From NCBI GenBank assembly GCA_950097015.1, contig CATNEN010000025.1, forward strand, positions 1,705,001 to 1,769,000: a stretch of DNA of 64,000 bases, given 5' to 3'. The notes below the pieces were generated by a model. The model saw only the letters and a list, made by a program, of their open reading frames with translations, did not search any database and was not told where the DNA came from. The stretch's first letter is position 1. Every line of letters begins with the position of its first letter. A program made the translations under genes and the position numbers. This DNA comes from Macrostomum hystrix (lineage: Eukaryota > Platyhelminthes > Macrostomidae). Below, piece by piece: positions 35,545 through 46,200 of the stretch.

Positions 35545-37515
35545 ATGCAGACTATGGAGAACCCACCTGTTTTTAAATTGATAGAAAGCCTACAAGAGAG
35601 GCTGTCCTATGTTGAAAACAAAGCAGACTTTGACAGACATTTGCAGGTAAGATATGCCACTATCATTAGATATACAAAATAATATTTCTTTAATTTCTAA
35701 ATTTTATCCTAACTCCCCTCCTACCAATCAAAAATCGCTTCCTTGTTCTGCATATATCACCTACACCTGCCTATAATGCTCTCATTAAGTGCAGCAAACA
35801 AATTTTAATGCCATAAAAATCCAATGGATCAAATTATACAGGAAGCCTCTGAATGGGCTTTGAAGAATCCCACTGGATTTCTACAGATGGACCAGCTAAT
35901 GAATCCAGCATTCCTATTTGACCTACAACAGCGACTACAGAAGCTAAATAGGACCGCTGGCGCCCTAGCGGAGGTCTTGGAGTCTGCGTCCTTTTCTAGT
36001 GTCATGCCGCCTTTACGCCCTGGTCATCTTTCCCTAGTTAGCCACGCCATCGCTGTCAGGGTGACTAAAAACAAACGAAAGCTTATCGAAAAGCTTTTTA
36101 CCTTGCTTCGTGACAGTAATTTAGCTAGTCGATACGGTCCTGTTAAACATCTCCAACGTTCCACACTTAAAAAGGCAACTGTGAATGTGACTTTCACTTG
36201 TCGGGACGATGCGACAGCCGCGTTGGCTGGAATCAACGGTTTGGCGCCTTCTGACAGCGATGTGGGCGTCAAACTCACTGCTGAATGGGTGATTAGTGGC
36301 AATAGGCATTTGACATTGTCCTGCGGCATTTGGGTTCCCAGTATTGGCTGCACCTACGTTCCGTATTCTAGGCTTCCAGGCCCGCTGAAGAGCATTGGCA
36401 AACTGCTATGCAGTAAGTTTATTTCACGTGTTTTCTCTTCTTGTACAAGTGATTTCTTTGTTAAATCAAATTTCATTATGACTATTCCCACAGACTCCTA
36501 CGTGGATCCCAGATCTATTAATGATCGCCAAGTGTCAAATCAATTAAACCTAGCAGCAAAATGTTTCCCTAGTTTACAGGCTTGTCAAGCTGGTGTAAGC
36601 CAAAGTACACTTGAAAAAAGAACACCTAAATTGGTGGCACCGGTAGACAATGCGGCTAAATCAATTGCATCATCTTCTGCTCGACTATCATCGACATCAG
36701 AATCTGTCGTAAAATCAGCTAAGGTACATACTTCTACCTCAACGGAAATGTCAGAATCTGTCTCTGCATCAGCGCTGAATTCAGATAATAGTGCAAAAAG
36801 CCCGAGAAAAGATCCTGTTAGGCCGGTAGCAGCCGCTTCTGCGACAAATACAGCGCAGCCGAAGCAGAAACTTTCAGCGTTGTCAGCAGCAATGGACTCA
36901 GCATCATTAACATCTGAGCCAACATCCTCGGTTGCCGTCACTAAAGGGTCACTTAACTCTTGCACAGCCGCATCTAATAATTTGAAAAGAAGACAAGAAA
37001 CTTCTGATCCAACATCTCCACCAACAAAGCAAATCTTGTTTTCAACTACGACGCTATCAACTTGCTTAACTTCCACAAATCCCGTCTCGGCCTTAGAATC
37101 AGAAAATCGGACAAAACTACAGTTAACAACAAATGCTACGCCTATGTCAGCACACTCTGTTCCGGCTGCTAGTCAACTAGTTCTGCCAACAGTATTGTCG
37201 ACTCCGAAGCCTCCTCAGCAACCTTTCTTGCTGCCGTCGACACCACAAGCGCAGCCGAAGCCACCTCCACCACGAGCGCAGCCGAAGCCACCTCCACCAC
37301 GAGCGCAACCGATGCCGCCTCCACCACGAGCGCAACCGATGCCGCCTCCACCACGAGCGCAGCCGCCGCCGCTAATGGGATCATTTCCCTATCGGCCTCG
37401 TAAATGGCTGTCACAGAACTTAATCAGCGCTTGGCGACAGCCTTCTATGCCGCCTCCGCCGCGACCTTCTCCGTATTACTGGTCCGGACCAAACTATCCG
37501 TCGCGTAATTTTTAG
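35545..37515 (+). CDS. Unrecognised protein, paralogue A of a tandem pair
   Basis: Three exons are proposed: 35545-35646, 35842-36412 and 36494-37515. They total 1695 nt and 564 residues. Exon 1 ends in phase 0 and exon 2 in phase 1, exactly as in the neighbouring paralogue at 38462. The 81-bp second intron (GTAAGT...CCCACAG) is a multiple of three without stops, so the frame also reads through it. Residues 89-207 form the conserved block: MPPLRPGHLSLVSHAIAV, LASRYGPV, VNVTFTCRDDATAALAGING, KLTAEWVISGN, LSCGIWVPSIGCTYV. The rest is Ser/Thr/Ala-rich and ends in PPPPRAQP-type proline repeats and a Tyr/Pro/Arg tail, so it is probably disordered. I do not recognise the family. The central block could be a small nucleic-acid- or protein-binding fold, but nothing visible proves it. 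Confidence 0.75.
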
Positions 37516-38461
37516 AAGACGTCGCTGATTTAATTAGTAAAATTTTATGAAGCAACACTGGGGAAGTGGGTTATTGGCGTTTCAGAGAAGCTGTGAGAGC
37601 ATTTTTTTCTTGCGAGAGACGACTCAATTGAATACCTTGATTTGCCAATTTTTACCTTAAAAAATGCCTTTAGTGTCGCGCGACACTAAATACTAGTGTG
37701 TCAACTATTCAAGTTCATTTTGTTGTTAACAGAAAGTTTTTTTATTTCATTTTTACGTATGCATACAATTTTATACAGTGATAATTCAGATTAGTTTTTT
37801 TGTTTTATACACGCTCGCTGTTCAGTTGTTTGTCATGACCCTGTCCTATATTGTGCTGGATTTGTATTGTTGTTTTTTTAACTATTCGTGTGGATAAAAC
37901 TACGAATATTTATGTAAAAACAAACTTAATATGTTGAATGTTCTACGTGTATGTATCAAAAAAATCTCTTAAATTGATTGCCTGCTTTTAAAATATGGTG
38001 TAATTTTTGCTTTGAATGATAAGCAGATTTCGGATTGTGTTGTATTGTTGAAATATTAGATTTTCGCATCGTAGCATAAGCTTATTTGAATGCCTCAATA
38101 TAGGCTATATTGTGTGTGCCTAAGCCAAGTACGTACCATTGATTTGCTATTCGTCGTTTGCTAAAATATTCTGTACGATTTTTTCCGGTAAAATTCGATA
38201 AAATTGTTGATCAAACAGCGCTTGATCAAACAGATGAAATAACAAAGCACAAAGCCAATCCATTCGTTAGTTGTCTATTAACTGATTTTCCTGCCGATTT
38301 TGTTCCAGTTTGCTAAGTACTCGTATATTAGCTTCCTTTCAAGCCTACAGAAGGCATGCAGCTACTTTTTAAACAAGTAGTCAGGTTTTAATGCATTTGT
38401 AATCTAAACTGTGTATTTTCAATACCTGAGACTATTACCAAACGAACTTTCAGCCGGTCAA
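37516..38461. other. Intergenic/3' UTR region with a perfect palindrome
   Basis: AT-rich. It contains a perfect 22-bp palindrome (37669-37690, half-site TTTAGTGTCGC) about 150 bp after the stop codon of paralogue A. It ends at the acceptor CTTTCAG (38453) just before paralogue B. No canonical AATAAA stands out. Confidence 0.6.
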
Positions 38462-41400
38462 ATGACTACAGATGTCTGCGTTATTAAAGTGATTCAAGAT
38501 CTACAGGACAAGCTAAGCAGTTCGCGAAACGCTCTAGAATTGCGACACTATTTTGTTGTAAGTAAAATTTGTATTAAGAATTTTATAGTGGAAACTGCAG
38601 TCTAGAATAGGAGTATATTTTTCTGGCATTGAAAATATTGATCATTTGAGACTGACAGCAGCATGCTTTGAAGAATACAGCACGAGTATTACACACTACC
38701 AGTTCTGTGTTCCTCAATACCAGTTCTGTATTCCTCAATACCCGTGCTGTATTCCTCAATACCCGTGCTGTATTCCTCAATACCCGCGCTGTATTCCTCA
38801 ATACCCGTGCTGTATTCCTTAATACCCGTGCTGTATTCCTCAATACCCGTGCTGTGTTCCTCAATACCCGTGCTGTATTCCTCAATGCCCGTGCTGTATT
38901 CCTCAATGCCCGTGCTGTATTCCTCAATGCCCGTGCTGTATTCCTCAATGCCCGTGCTGTATTCCTCAATACCAGTGCTGTATTCCTCAATACTACTCGT
39001 GCTGTAATCCCTAATACCCGTGCTGTATTCCTCAATACCAGTGCTGTATTCCTCAATACCCGTGCTGTATTCCTCAATGCCCGTGCTGTATTCCTCAATA
39101 CCAGTGCTGTATTCCTCAATGACCGTGCTGTATTCCTCAATGCCCGTGCTGTATTCCTCAATGCCCGTGCTGTATTCCTCAATACCAGTGCTGTATTCCT
39201 CAATGCCCGTGCTGTATTCCCTGGTACCCCCAATAAAGCACGGGTGTTTTATGATGTCACAGATATTGGCTTGGCTATCGCTCTATTTTTGTAAAAGTGC
39301 GCACATGTTCGATATATTGTTTTTCCTATTTGAACAGGAAATAAGAGAATTGGTGTCGAAAAATCCAAACGACAGGCTGCTGAGCGCTGAGGATGAGAAA
39401 AATTCGCATTTACTTGCTGACCTGCAGCGGCGGCTTGAGACGCTTAAACGAACCGCATTTAGTGTCGAGTTAGGTTTTGAGCACGCCCCTACGCCAGAAT
39501 TTATTAAGGCCTCAATTGACGCCATGCCGCCATTGCGAAGAGGTCACGTGTCCTTCGTCAGCAGGGCCATAGCAATCAAGGTGGCTAGTTCTCAGACTAA
39601 GTCGCTGCCACCTGATTTGCTAGTCTCGCTGCGTAACGGCAATCTAGCCACACGCTACGGTCCCGTTGTGAAATTGTATCTATGCAACGGCAGTCGACCA
39701 TCTGTGCATGTTGTCTTCAGTAATCGGTCTAACGCTGCGGCCGCTCTATCCGGCATTAACAACCTGCCCCTCGAGAACAGATATGTCAGCCGAGCCACCA
39801 AACTCACCGCCCAATGGGTAATCAGCGGCAATTTGGATTTTACGCTGTCCTGCGGCGACTGGGTTTCGGAAGTTGGCTGCACCTATGTTTCCTGTATGAA
39901 TCTTCCGAATAATGAGCATGAACTGATTAAATTATTGATTAGTAAGTATTTTTTTTATATTTGTTCATAGCGTGTGTTGTTTTTATAAAATAGTTTTGAT
40001 CTTGTTTTTGATCTGTCGCTGTGAGTTTCCAAATGGAGGCTTACATATTCAGAAAGCACAGCTCGCTTCACGAATCTCCACCCGTAGTAGTAGACTTAAA
40101 GTAGAGTTTTTTACATACGGACTCACAATTCCGAGGAGTATCAACATAATTAGTTAATAACAGCTCGAGCATAATATCTTTATGAAAGTTTCATTCATTA
40201 GTTAGAAGCTTCAGTAAGCCTTATTAGCGCTCGTAATTGTCGCTCCTCTACCTCGACTATCTAAAATATACTCTTTAATTAATCCGCCCACAGACACGCA
40301 TGTCGATTATAGTTCAATAACTGACGTGCGAGTTTCGCAACGAATAAAATCTGCTGCTGCAGCGCTGGAAAACAAAAAAAGCGATTTGACTTTTGCAAAA
40401 TTTTTAATTGGTCTACAATCTAAGAACTTAATTGAACTAACTATTGACACCATGCAAGCTACTGCACCATCTAAGCGATCATCTGCCGATTGGACCGAGA
40501 GTTCATCATCATCTGCAAAGCAAGCAAGGTATAAAAACATAGGGACTTCGGCTTCAAAGTCTAATAAAAAAACAACTGCTCCGACAGCTTCCAATCCAAA
40601 GCAGACTGCTCCAGCTTCAAAGCCAGCAGCTTCCAATCCAAAGCAGACTCCTCCAGCTTCAAAGCCAGCAGCTTCCAATCCAAAGCAGACTCCTCCAGCT
40701 TCAAAGCCAGCAGCTTCCAATCCAAAGCAGACTCCTCCAGCTTCAAAGCCAAAGGCCACAGCTTCCAATCCGAAGCAGGCAGCTTCCAATCCAAAGCCGG
40801 AAGCTTCCAATTCAAAGCCCGCAGCTTCCAATCCAAAGCCGGAAGCTTCCAATTCAAAGCCCGCAGCTTCCAATCCAAAGCCGGAAGCTTCCAATCCAAA
40901 GCCGGAAGCTTCCAATCCAAAGCCGGAAGCTTCCAATTCAAAGCCGGCAGGTTCCAATCCAAAGCCGGAAGCTTCCAATTCAAAGCCGGCAGGTTCCAAT
41001 CCAAAGCCGGAAGCTTCCAATTCAAAGCCCGCAGCTTCCAATCCAAAGCCGGCAGGTTCCAATCCAAAGCATGTACCATTCAATCCGAAGCAAGCAACTT
41101 CCTATCCAAAACAGACAACTTCCAATGTAAATTTGGACGCTTTCGCACACAATTGGCAAACTTCCGCGTCAAACGCGTTCTGCGTCCCAGCGCCGCATTC
41201 GGGCAATCAGCCGCATTCTGGCAATCAGCCGCATTCGGGCAATCAGCCGCATTCGGGCAATCAGCCGCATTCTGGCAATCAGCCGCATTCGGGCAATCAG
41301 CCGCATTCAGGCAATCAGCCGCATTCAGGCAATCAGCCGCATTCAGGCAATCAGCCGCATTCAGGCAATCAGCCGCATTCAGGCAATCAGCCGCATTCAG

Positions 41401-41789
41401 GCAATCAGCCGCATTCAGGCAATCAGCCGCATTCAGGCAATCAGCCGCATTCAGGCAATCAGCCGCATTCAGGCAATCAGCCGCATTCAGGCAATCAGCC
41501 GCATTCAGGCAATCAGCCGCATTGGAATGCGCCTTATGCGTTCAGACCAGACGGACCGCCACATTTTTTCTTTCATCGTAATGCGTACGAGTACGACTTC
41601 TATTATCCCGCTCCTCCGTGGCATCAACATCGCTTTTATCATCCAGGCCATAATGCGTGGCACTGGCAACCTTCTTGGTTTCCATCGCAGCCGCCGCACC
41701 CGACACCGCAGTCGACGGCGCCGTCGCCACTGCCACCGGGCAATTCGGAGCCTCGTCGCGAGAATCTGCGCTTCCAGACAAAGAAATAG
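38462..41789 (+). CDS. Unrecognised protein, paralogue B of a tandem pair
   Basis: Exons are 38462-38557, 39338-39941 and 40294-41789, totalling 2196 nt and 731 residues, with the same intron phases (0 and 1) as paralogue A. Exon 1 aligns with A (VIQDLQDKLSSSRNALELR). Residues 95-215 carry the shared block MPPLRRGHVSFVSRAIAIKV, NLATRYGPV, VHVVFSNRSNAAAALSGINN, KLTAQWVISGN, LSCGDWVSEVGCTYV. After the second intron, both proteins continue with a matching N(S/T)(Y/H)VD segment. The tail is low complexity: SNPKQTPPASKPAA and SNPKPEA repeats (about residues 333-497), 18 perfect PHSGNQ hexapeptides (534-641), then a His/Pro/aromatic-rich end. Intron 1 contains a 21-bp minisatellite. Function unknown. 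It is one of two diverged tandem copies. Confidence 0.77.
38690..39226. repeat. Minisatellite, 21-bp unit, in intron 1 of paralogue B
   Basis: The unit is CCGTGCTGTATTCCTCAATA plus C, about 25 copies, with TGCCC and TACCAG variants. It lies wholly between donor 38558 and acceptor 39337. Long frames on both strands (RAVFLNT, RNTARAL) are readings of the repeat. Confidence 0.95.
41193..41516 (+). repeat. In-frame 18-bp coding minisatellite (PHSGNQ x 18)
   Basis: Eighteen exact-length copies of CCGCATTCAGGCAATCAG lie in exon 3 of paralogue B. A few 5' copies have TCGGGC or TCTGGC, while the later twelve are identical, indicating recent expansion. The array preserves the frame and codes a hexapeptide repeat. 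Confidence 0.95.
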
Positions 41790-42431
41790 TTGGTTTATAC
41801 AAAACGATTGTTCAGTTTCTACGCTTACCTTCATGTTGACTATGCAGGCTAAAAAGTATTTGCGTATAATCGAAAACTATAATTTATTATTTCAAGACTG
41901 GTGCTTAATTTTAGATTATTGTTTAATAATTGCCAACAATTTAAACCGAATTATCGTATCTGTTTATTTTTTCTTCACCCAAAATGTCCGTCAGCTCAGT
42001 AATGGCCCAATGTTATTTTTCAGAATTCCTTACTTCCTTTTCGTACAATTTTTGAATAATTTGCATTTAAGTTTTTTCCTGCTTACGAATAAGAACAGCT
42101 AAATCAGCAATTTTTTTCTACTCTAATTTGAATCGCCTTTGAATCTTACCATTGTTTTTTTTGTTACTCTGGTTTTTCATTTTTTGGCCTTTATCCCTTT
42201 TACTTAAGTACCAATCATCAGTTTTTTTCAGAAGTATCGATTTTATTGTTTAGTTCTTCCTGTATACGAGTATCTCAACTAATCAGGATACTTTTCTACA
42301 CTGTGCTTTTCCAAAGTTTCTATTTTCACGTCTGCTACAACTGTTTAGCTTTGTGTTCTAAAATCTATTAGATTGAAAGTAAGCTCATTCATTTGGAAAG
42401 GCAATACTTAGTTTGTTTTTTTGTTGATTGC
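41790..42431. other. 3' flank of paralogue B
   Basis: AT-rich, T-run-rich sequence with no second gene visible. A 191-codon plus-strand frame (41527-42102) begins inside exon 3 in another frame and is a shadow. Confidence 0.45.
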
Positions 42432-43064
42432 TGCAGGAATGATAGGTAAGAAGGACAAAGAGTGAGTTGGCTGCGGGAACGATGAGTGATAGGGACAGGG
42501 AGTGAGGTGGCTGCAGGAACGATGGGTGAGAGGGACAGGGAGTGAGGTGGCTGCAGGAACGGTGGGTGAGAGTGACAGGGATTGAGGTGGCTGCAGGAAT
42601 GATGGGTGAGAGTGACAGGGATTGAGGTGGCTGCAGGAATGATGGGTGAGAGGGACAGGGATTGAGGTGGCTGCAGGAATGATGGGTGAGAGTGACAGGG
42701 ATTAAGGTGGCTGCAGGAATGATGGGTGAGAGTGACAGGGATTGAGGTGGCTGCAGTAATGATGGGTGAGAGGGACAGGGAGTGAGGTGGCTGCAGGAAT
42801 GATGGGTAAGAGGGACAGGGATTGAGGTGGCTGCAGGAATGATGGGTGAGAGGGACAGGGATTGAGGTGGCTGCAGGAATGATGGGTGAGAGTGAGAGGG
42901 ATTGAGGTGGCTGCAGGAATGATGGGTGAGAGGGACAGGGAGTGAGGTGGCTGCAGGAATGATGGGTGAGAGTGACCTGGAGGGAGGTGGCTGCAGGAAC
43001 GATGGGTGAGAGGGACAGAGAGTGAGGTGGCTGCAGGAGTGATGAGTGAGAGGGACATGGAATT
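42432..43064. repeat. Minisatellite, 40-bp unit, about 16 copies
   Basis: The unit contains GGTGGCTGCAGGAATGATGG followed by GTGAGAGGGACAGGGATTGA. Variants alternate (GTGAC for GGGAC, AGTGAGG for ATTGAGG). It lies between paralogue B and the CEP63-like gene, ending 180 bp before the start codon. Confidence 0.95.
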
Positions 43065-43244
43065 ATCTGCAGTATTATATTGCACGACTTTACAATATGA
43101 TACTACAATAAGCAATGCTAATATATTTCCAGGCCTTCTCACTGCATACCTAATGATTGCTAACGTCTGCTGAAAGCTGGATAAATTTTAGTGCTGCTGC
43201 ACAGCTTCGTCGCATTGCTAGTGTTATTCACTTTATAAAAAGCA

Positions 43245-46200
43245 ATGAACAATAGCGCGGCCAATCCGGAGGCCTCGATGCTCGGCCTGATGCCGAGTGC
43301 ATGCGAGGCCGAACTGCAGAACCTGATGTACCATATTGACCAGATGATTCAGGCCAAGCGAGTCGAATGGGAGAGAGAACTGCAAACTATCGAAGCTAGA
43401 TTAGCCAGCAAGGAGCGAGAGTGCGCCCTGCTGCGTTCGGATCTCGGCGAGCAAACCAAAGAATTAGAGAGTCTGCGCGCTCGCCTAAACGACTCTGGTA
43501 GAAGCTCAGGAGAGCAGGTAAGAGCCGCTTAGCATCGCAGTTGTTTCTTTGATTTTTAAGCAAACATTTTGTCCTCTAATGCGCCTAACTGTCGGTGATC
43601 TTCCCAGATAATTAATCTTGAAATGCTGACCAAAATAGCCTTTTTATCCTGAAAATTAAGCAGGTTGAGCTCACCGCCATCCCAGATAGTCAAGTTGAGC
43701 ACACCGCCATCCCAGATAGTCAAGATGAGCACACCGCCATCCCAGATAGTCAGGTTGAGCACACCGCCATCCCAGATAGTCAGGTTGAGCTCACCGCCAT
43801 CCCAGATAGTCAGGTTGAGCACACCGCCATCCCAGATAGTCAGGTTGAGCTCACCGCCATCCCAGATAGTCAGATTGAGCACACCGCCATCCCAGATAGT
43901 CAGGTTGAGCACACCGCCATCCCAGATAGTCAGGTTGAGCACACCGCCATCCCAGATAGTCAGGTTGAGCACACCGCCATCCCAGATAGTCAAGTTGAGC
44001 ACACCGCCATCCCAGATAGTCAAGTTGAGCTCACCGCCATCCCAGATAGTCAAGTTGAGCTCACCGCCATCCCAGATAGTCAAGTTGAGCTCACCGCCAT
44101 CCCAGATAGTCAAGTTGAGCTCACCGCCATCCCAGATAGTCAAGTTGAGCTCACCGCCATCCCAGATAGTCAAGTTGAGCTCACCGCCATCCCAGATAGT
44201 CAAGTTGAGCTCACCGCCATCCCAGATAGTCAAGTTGAGCTCACCGCCATCCCAGATAGTCAGGTTGAGCACACCGCCATCCCAGATAGTCAGGTTGAGC
44301 ACACCGCCATCCCAGATAGTCAGGTTGAGCACACCGCCATCCCAGATAGTCAGGTTGAGTACACCGCCATCCCAGATAGTCAGGTTGAGTACACCGCCAT
44401 CCCAGATAGTCAGGTTGAGTACACCGCCATCCCAGATACTCAGGTTGAGCACACTGCCATCCCAGATAGTCAGGTTGAGTACACCGCCATCCCAGATAGT
44501 CAGGTTGAGTACACCGCCATCCCAGATACTCAGGTTAATCACACCGCCATCCCAGATACTCAGGTTGAGCACACTGCCATCCCCAATACTCGGGTTGAGC
44601 ACACCGCCATCCCAGTCCCAACTGTAGTTGAACACAACCACCGTAACAGATGTCTTAATTAGACTTATAGCCCATTCAGACTGCCTGATAAAAATCATGC
44701 AAAATTTAACGCAGGCCTTTACGTTCTCTAATTTGCACATTTTGCAGGTGCAAGCACTGCACAAAGAGCTGCTAGCTCTGGGCAGCCAGCACGAGCGGCT
44801 TTGCCGGAACTATCGCAAACGCGAGCAGCAACTTCAAAAAGAGGCGTCGGCAGTAAAAAATCAGCTGCAGGCTGAGAACGCTTCTCTCAATCAGCAATTA
44901 GCGGACGTATCGTCTGAGAAGCAGCGACTGCAATGGGAGCTAGCCGAGGTTAGGGCACAGCGCGACAGTTCAGATGAGAAACTGCAACTAATGCAGGAAC
45001 AATCTGCAGCCTACGCGGAACAATTGGAGAAACGAAAGCGTCTATCTGAGTCAGCCGAGGCTGCCCTGAAGCGAACTATCGAATTATTGGAACAACAGGT
45101 GGCCAAGGCTCAGGATCAGCTATCTGGCCAGGTAGGTTCTGTGTTAACTGGACTATACCAATAGTAATGTTCATTTAGATCCTTAATATTGCATCGCCTA
45201 TGCAGGCTACTGCGACCTCCAAGCTAAAAGCTCGCCTAGCCGAAAGCAGCGCCGAGTGTAGGTCAGTAGCCGAAGACAAAGAGCGCCTAGAAGCCGAGCT
45301 ACAGTCGGCTAGGAAGGCCACTCAACGCGTTGAAATTGAAGCCTCGCGTTTGGCTATGGAACTGCGTGCCAGGGAGTCGGAGCTTAGAGAATTGCACAGG
45401 TGAGCGAATTGAATGCTTTAACAGTAGAAAGACCACGGCAGGGTACCCACTGCCAACTTCACGATAGCTCCCAAACCGAATGGCCGATTTTTCGTCAAAG
45501 TCCAAATTTTGCGATACGTCCGATGGCAGTGTCGTCGAAATATTCAGCGATTCTTCTGGAAGATCCTGGTGACAATGACAACTAACATTGCTCTGTATAA
45601 ACCTCTCTGGCGAGTCCATATTGGTTCAATATATAAACTCTCGTATTTATAGGCAGTTTAGACCCCTTCCAACACTGCCATTGGCTGGAGCCTTTCACGG
45701 GCTCTCATTGGCTGGAATGATCAGGCAGGCGGAAATTCCGTGGGCGTGCCAAGACTGCCATGGAAAAACCTTGGAAATAAGGGCCACAGCTCTCCTATAC
45801 AGACACCCTAAAGACACTTAACTAATAGGATAGAGACTCAGCTAGACTATACAGCGGCGATGGCTAAGTAGTCACCGGAGTGGGAACTAGTTACTTAAGC
45901 CTAATAACTAGCGACTCACTATTATAAAACTGTATTACAGCAACACTAGCCGACATAGTTTCATAATGAAATGTTGTGAGCAGAATGCTGATGTTTTGTG
46001 ATTCTGGAAGTTGCTTTTTTGGATAGAGCGGAAATGTAACTATCAATCTATCAACAGTGACAGAGCCAGAGTCGGCGGCGGCGATATCAGCCGGAGCGAT
46101 AGGGGCTGTCAAACCGAGCTCACCAGCTCAGAGCTGGGACGCCTAGCGGGCGAATTAGATTCGCTCCGAACTCGAGTAGTCGAATTAGCTCAGCGCGAGC

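Noticed and set aside
36585-37414. Minus-strand acidic and Val/Ala-rich frames opposite paralogue A
   Set aside because: Shadows of the Ser/Pro-rich third exon. The plus-strand gene model is supported by its paralogue.
43233-43241. TATA box (TTTATAAAAAG) for the CEP63-like gene
   Set aside because: It ends four bases before the start codon, too close to position a transcription start upstream of that ATG.
43556-44764. 402-codon minus-strand frame (NLTIWDGGVL repeats)
   Set aside because: It is the 30-bp array in intron 1 of the CEP63-like gene, read antisense. The plus strand carries a well-supported gene.
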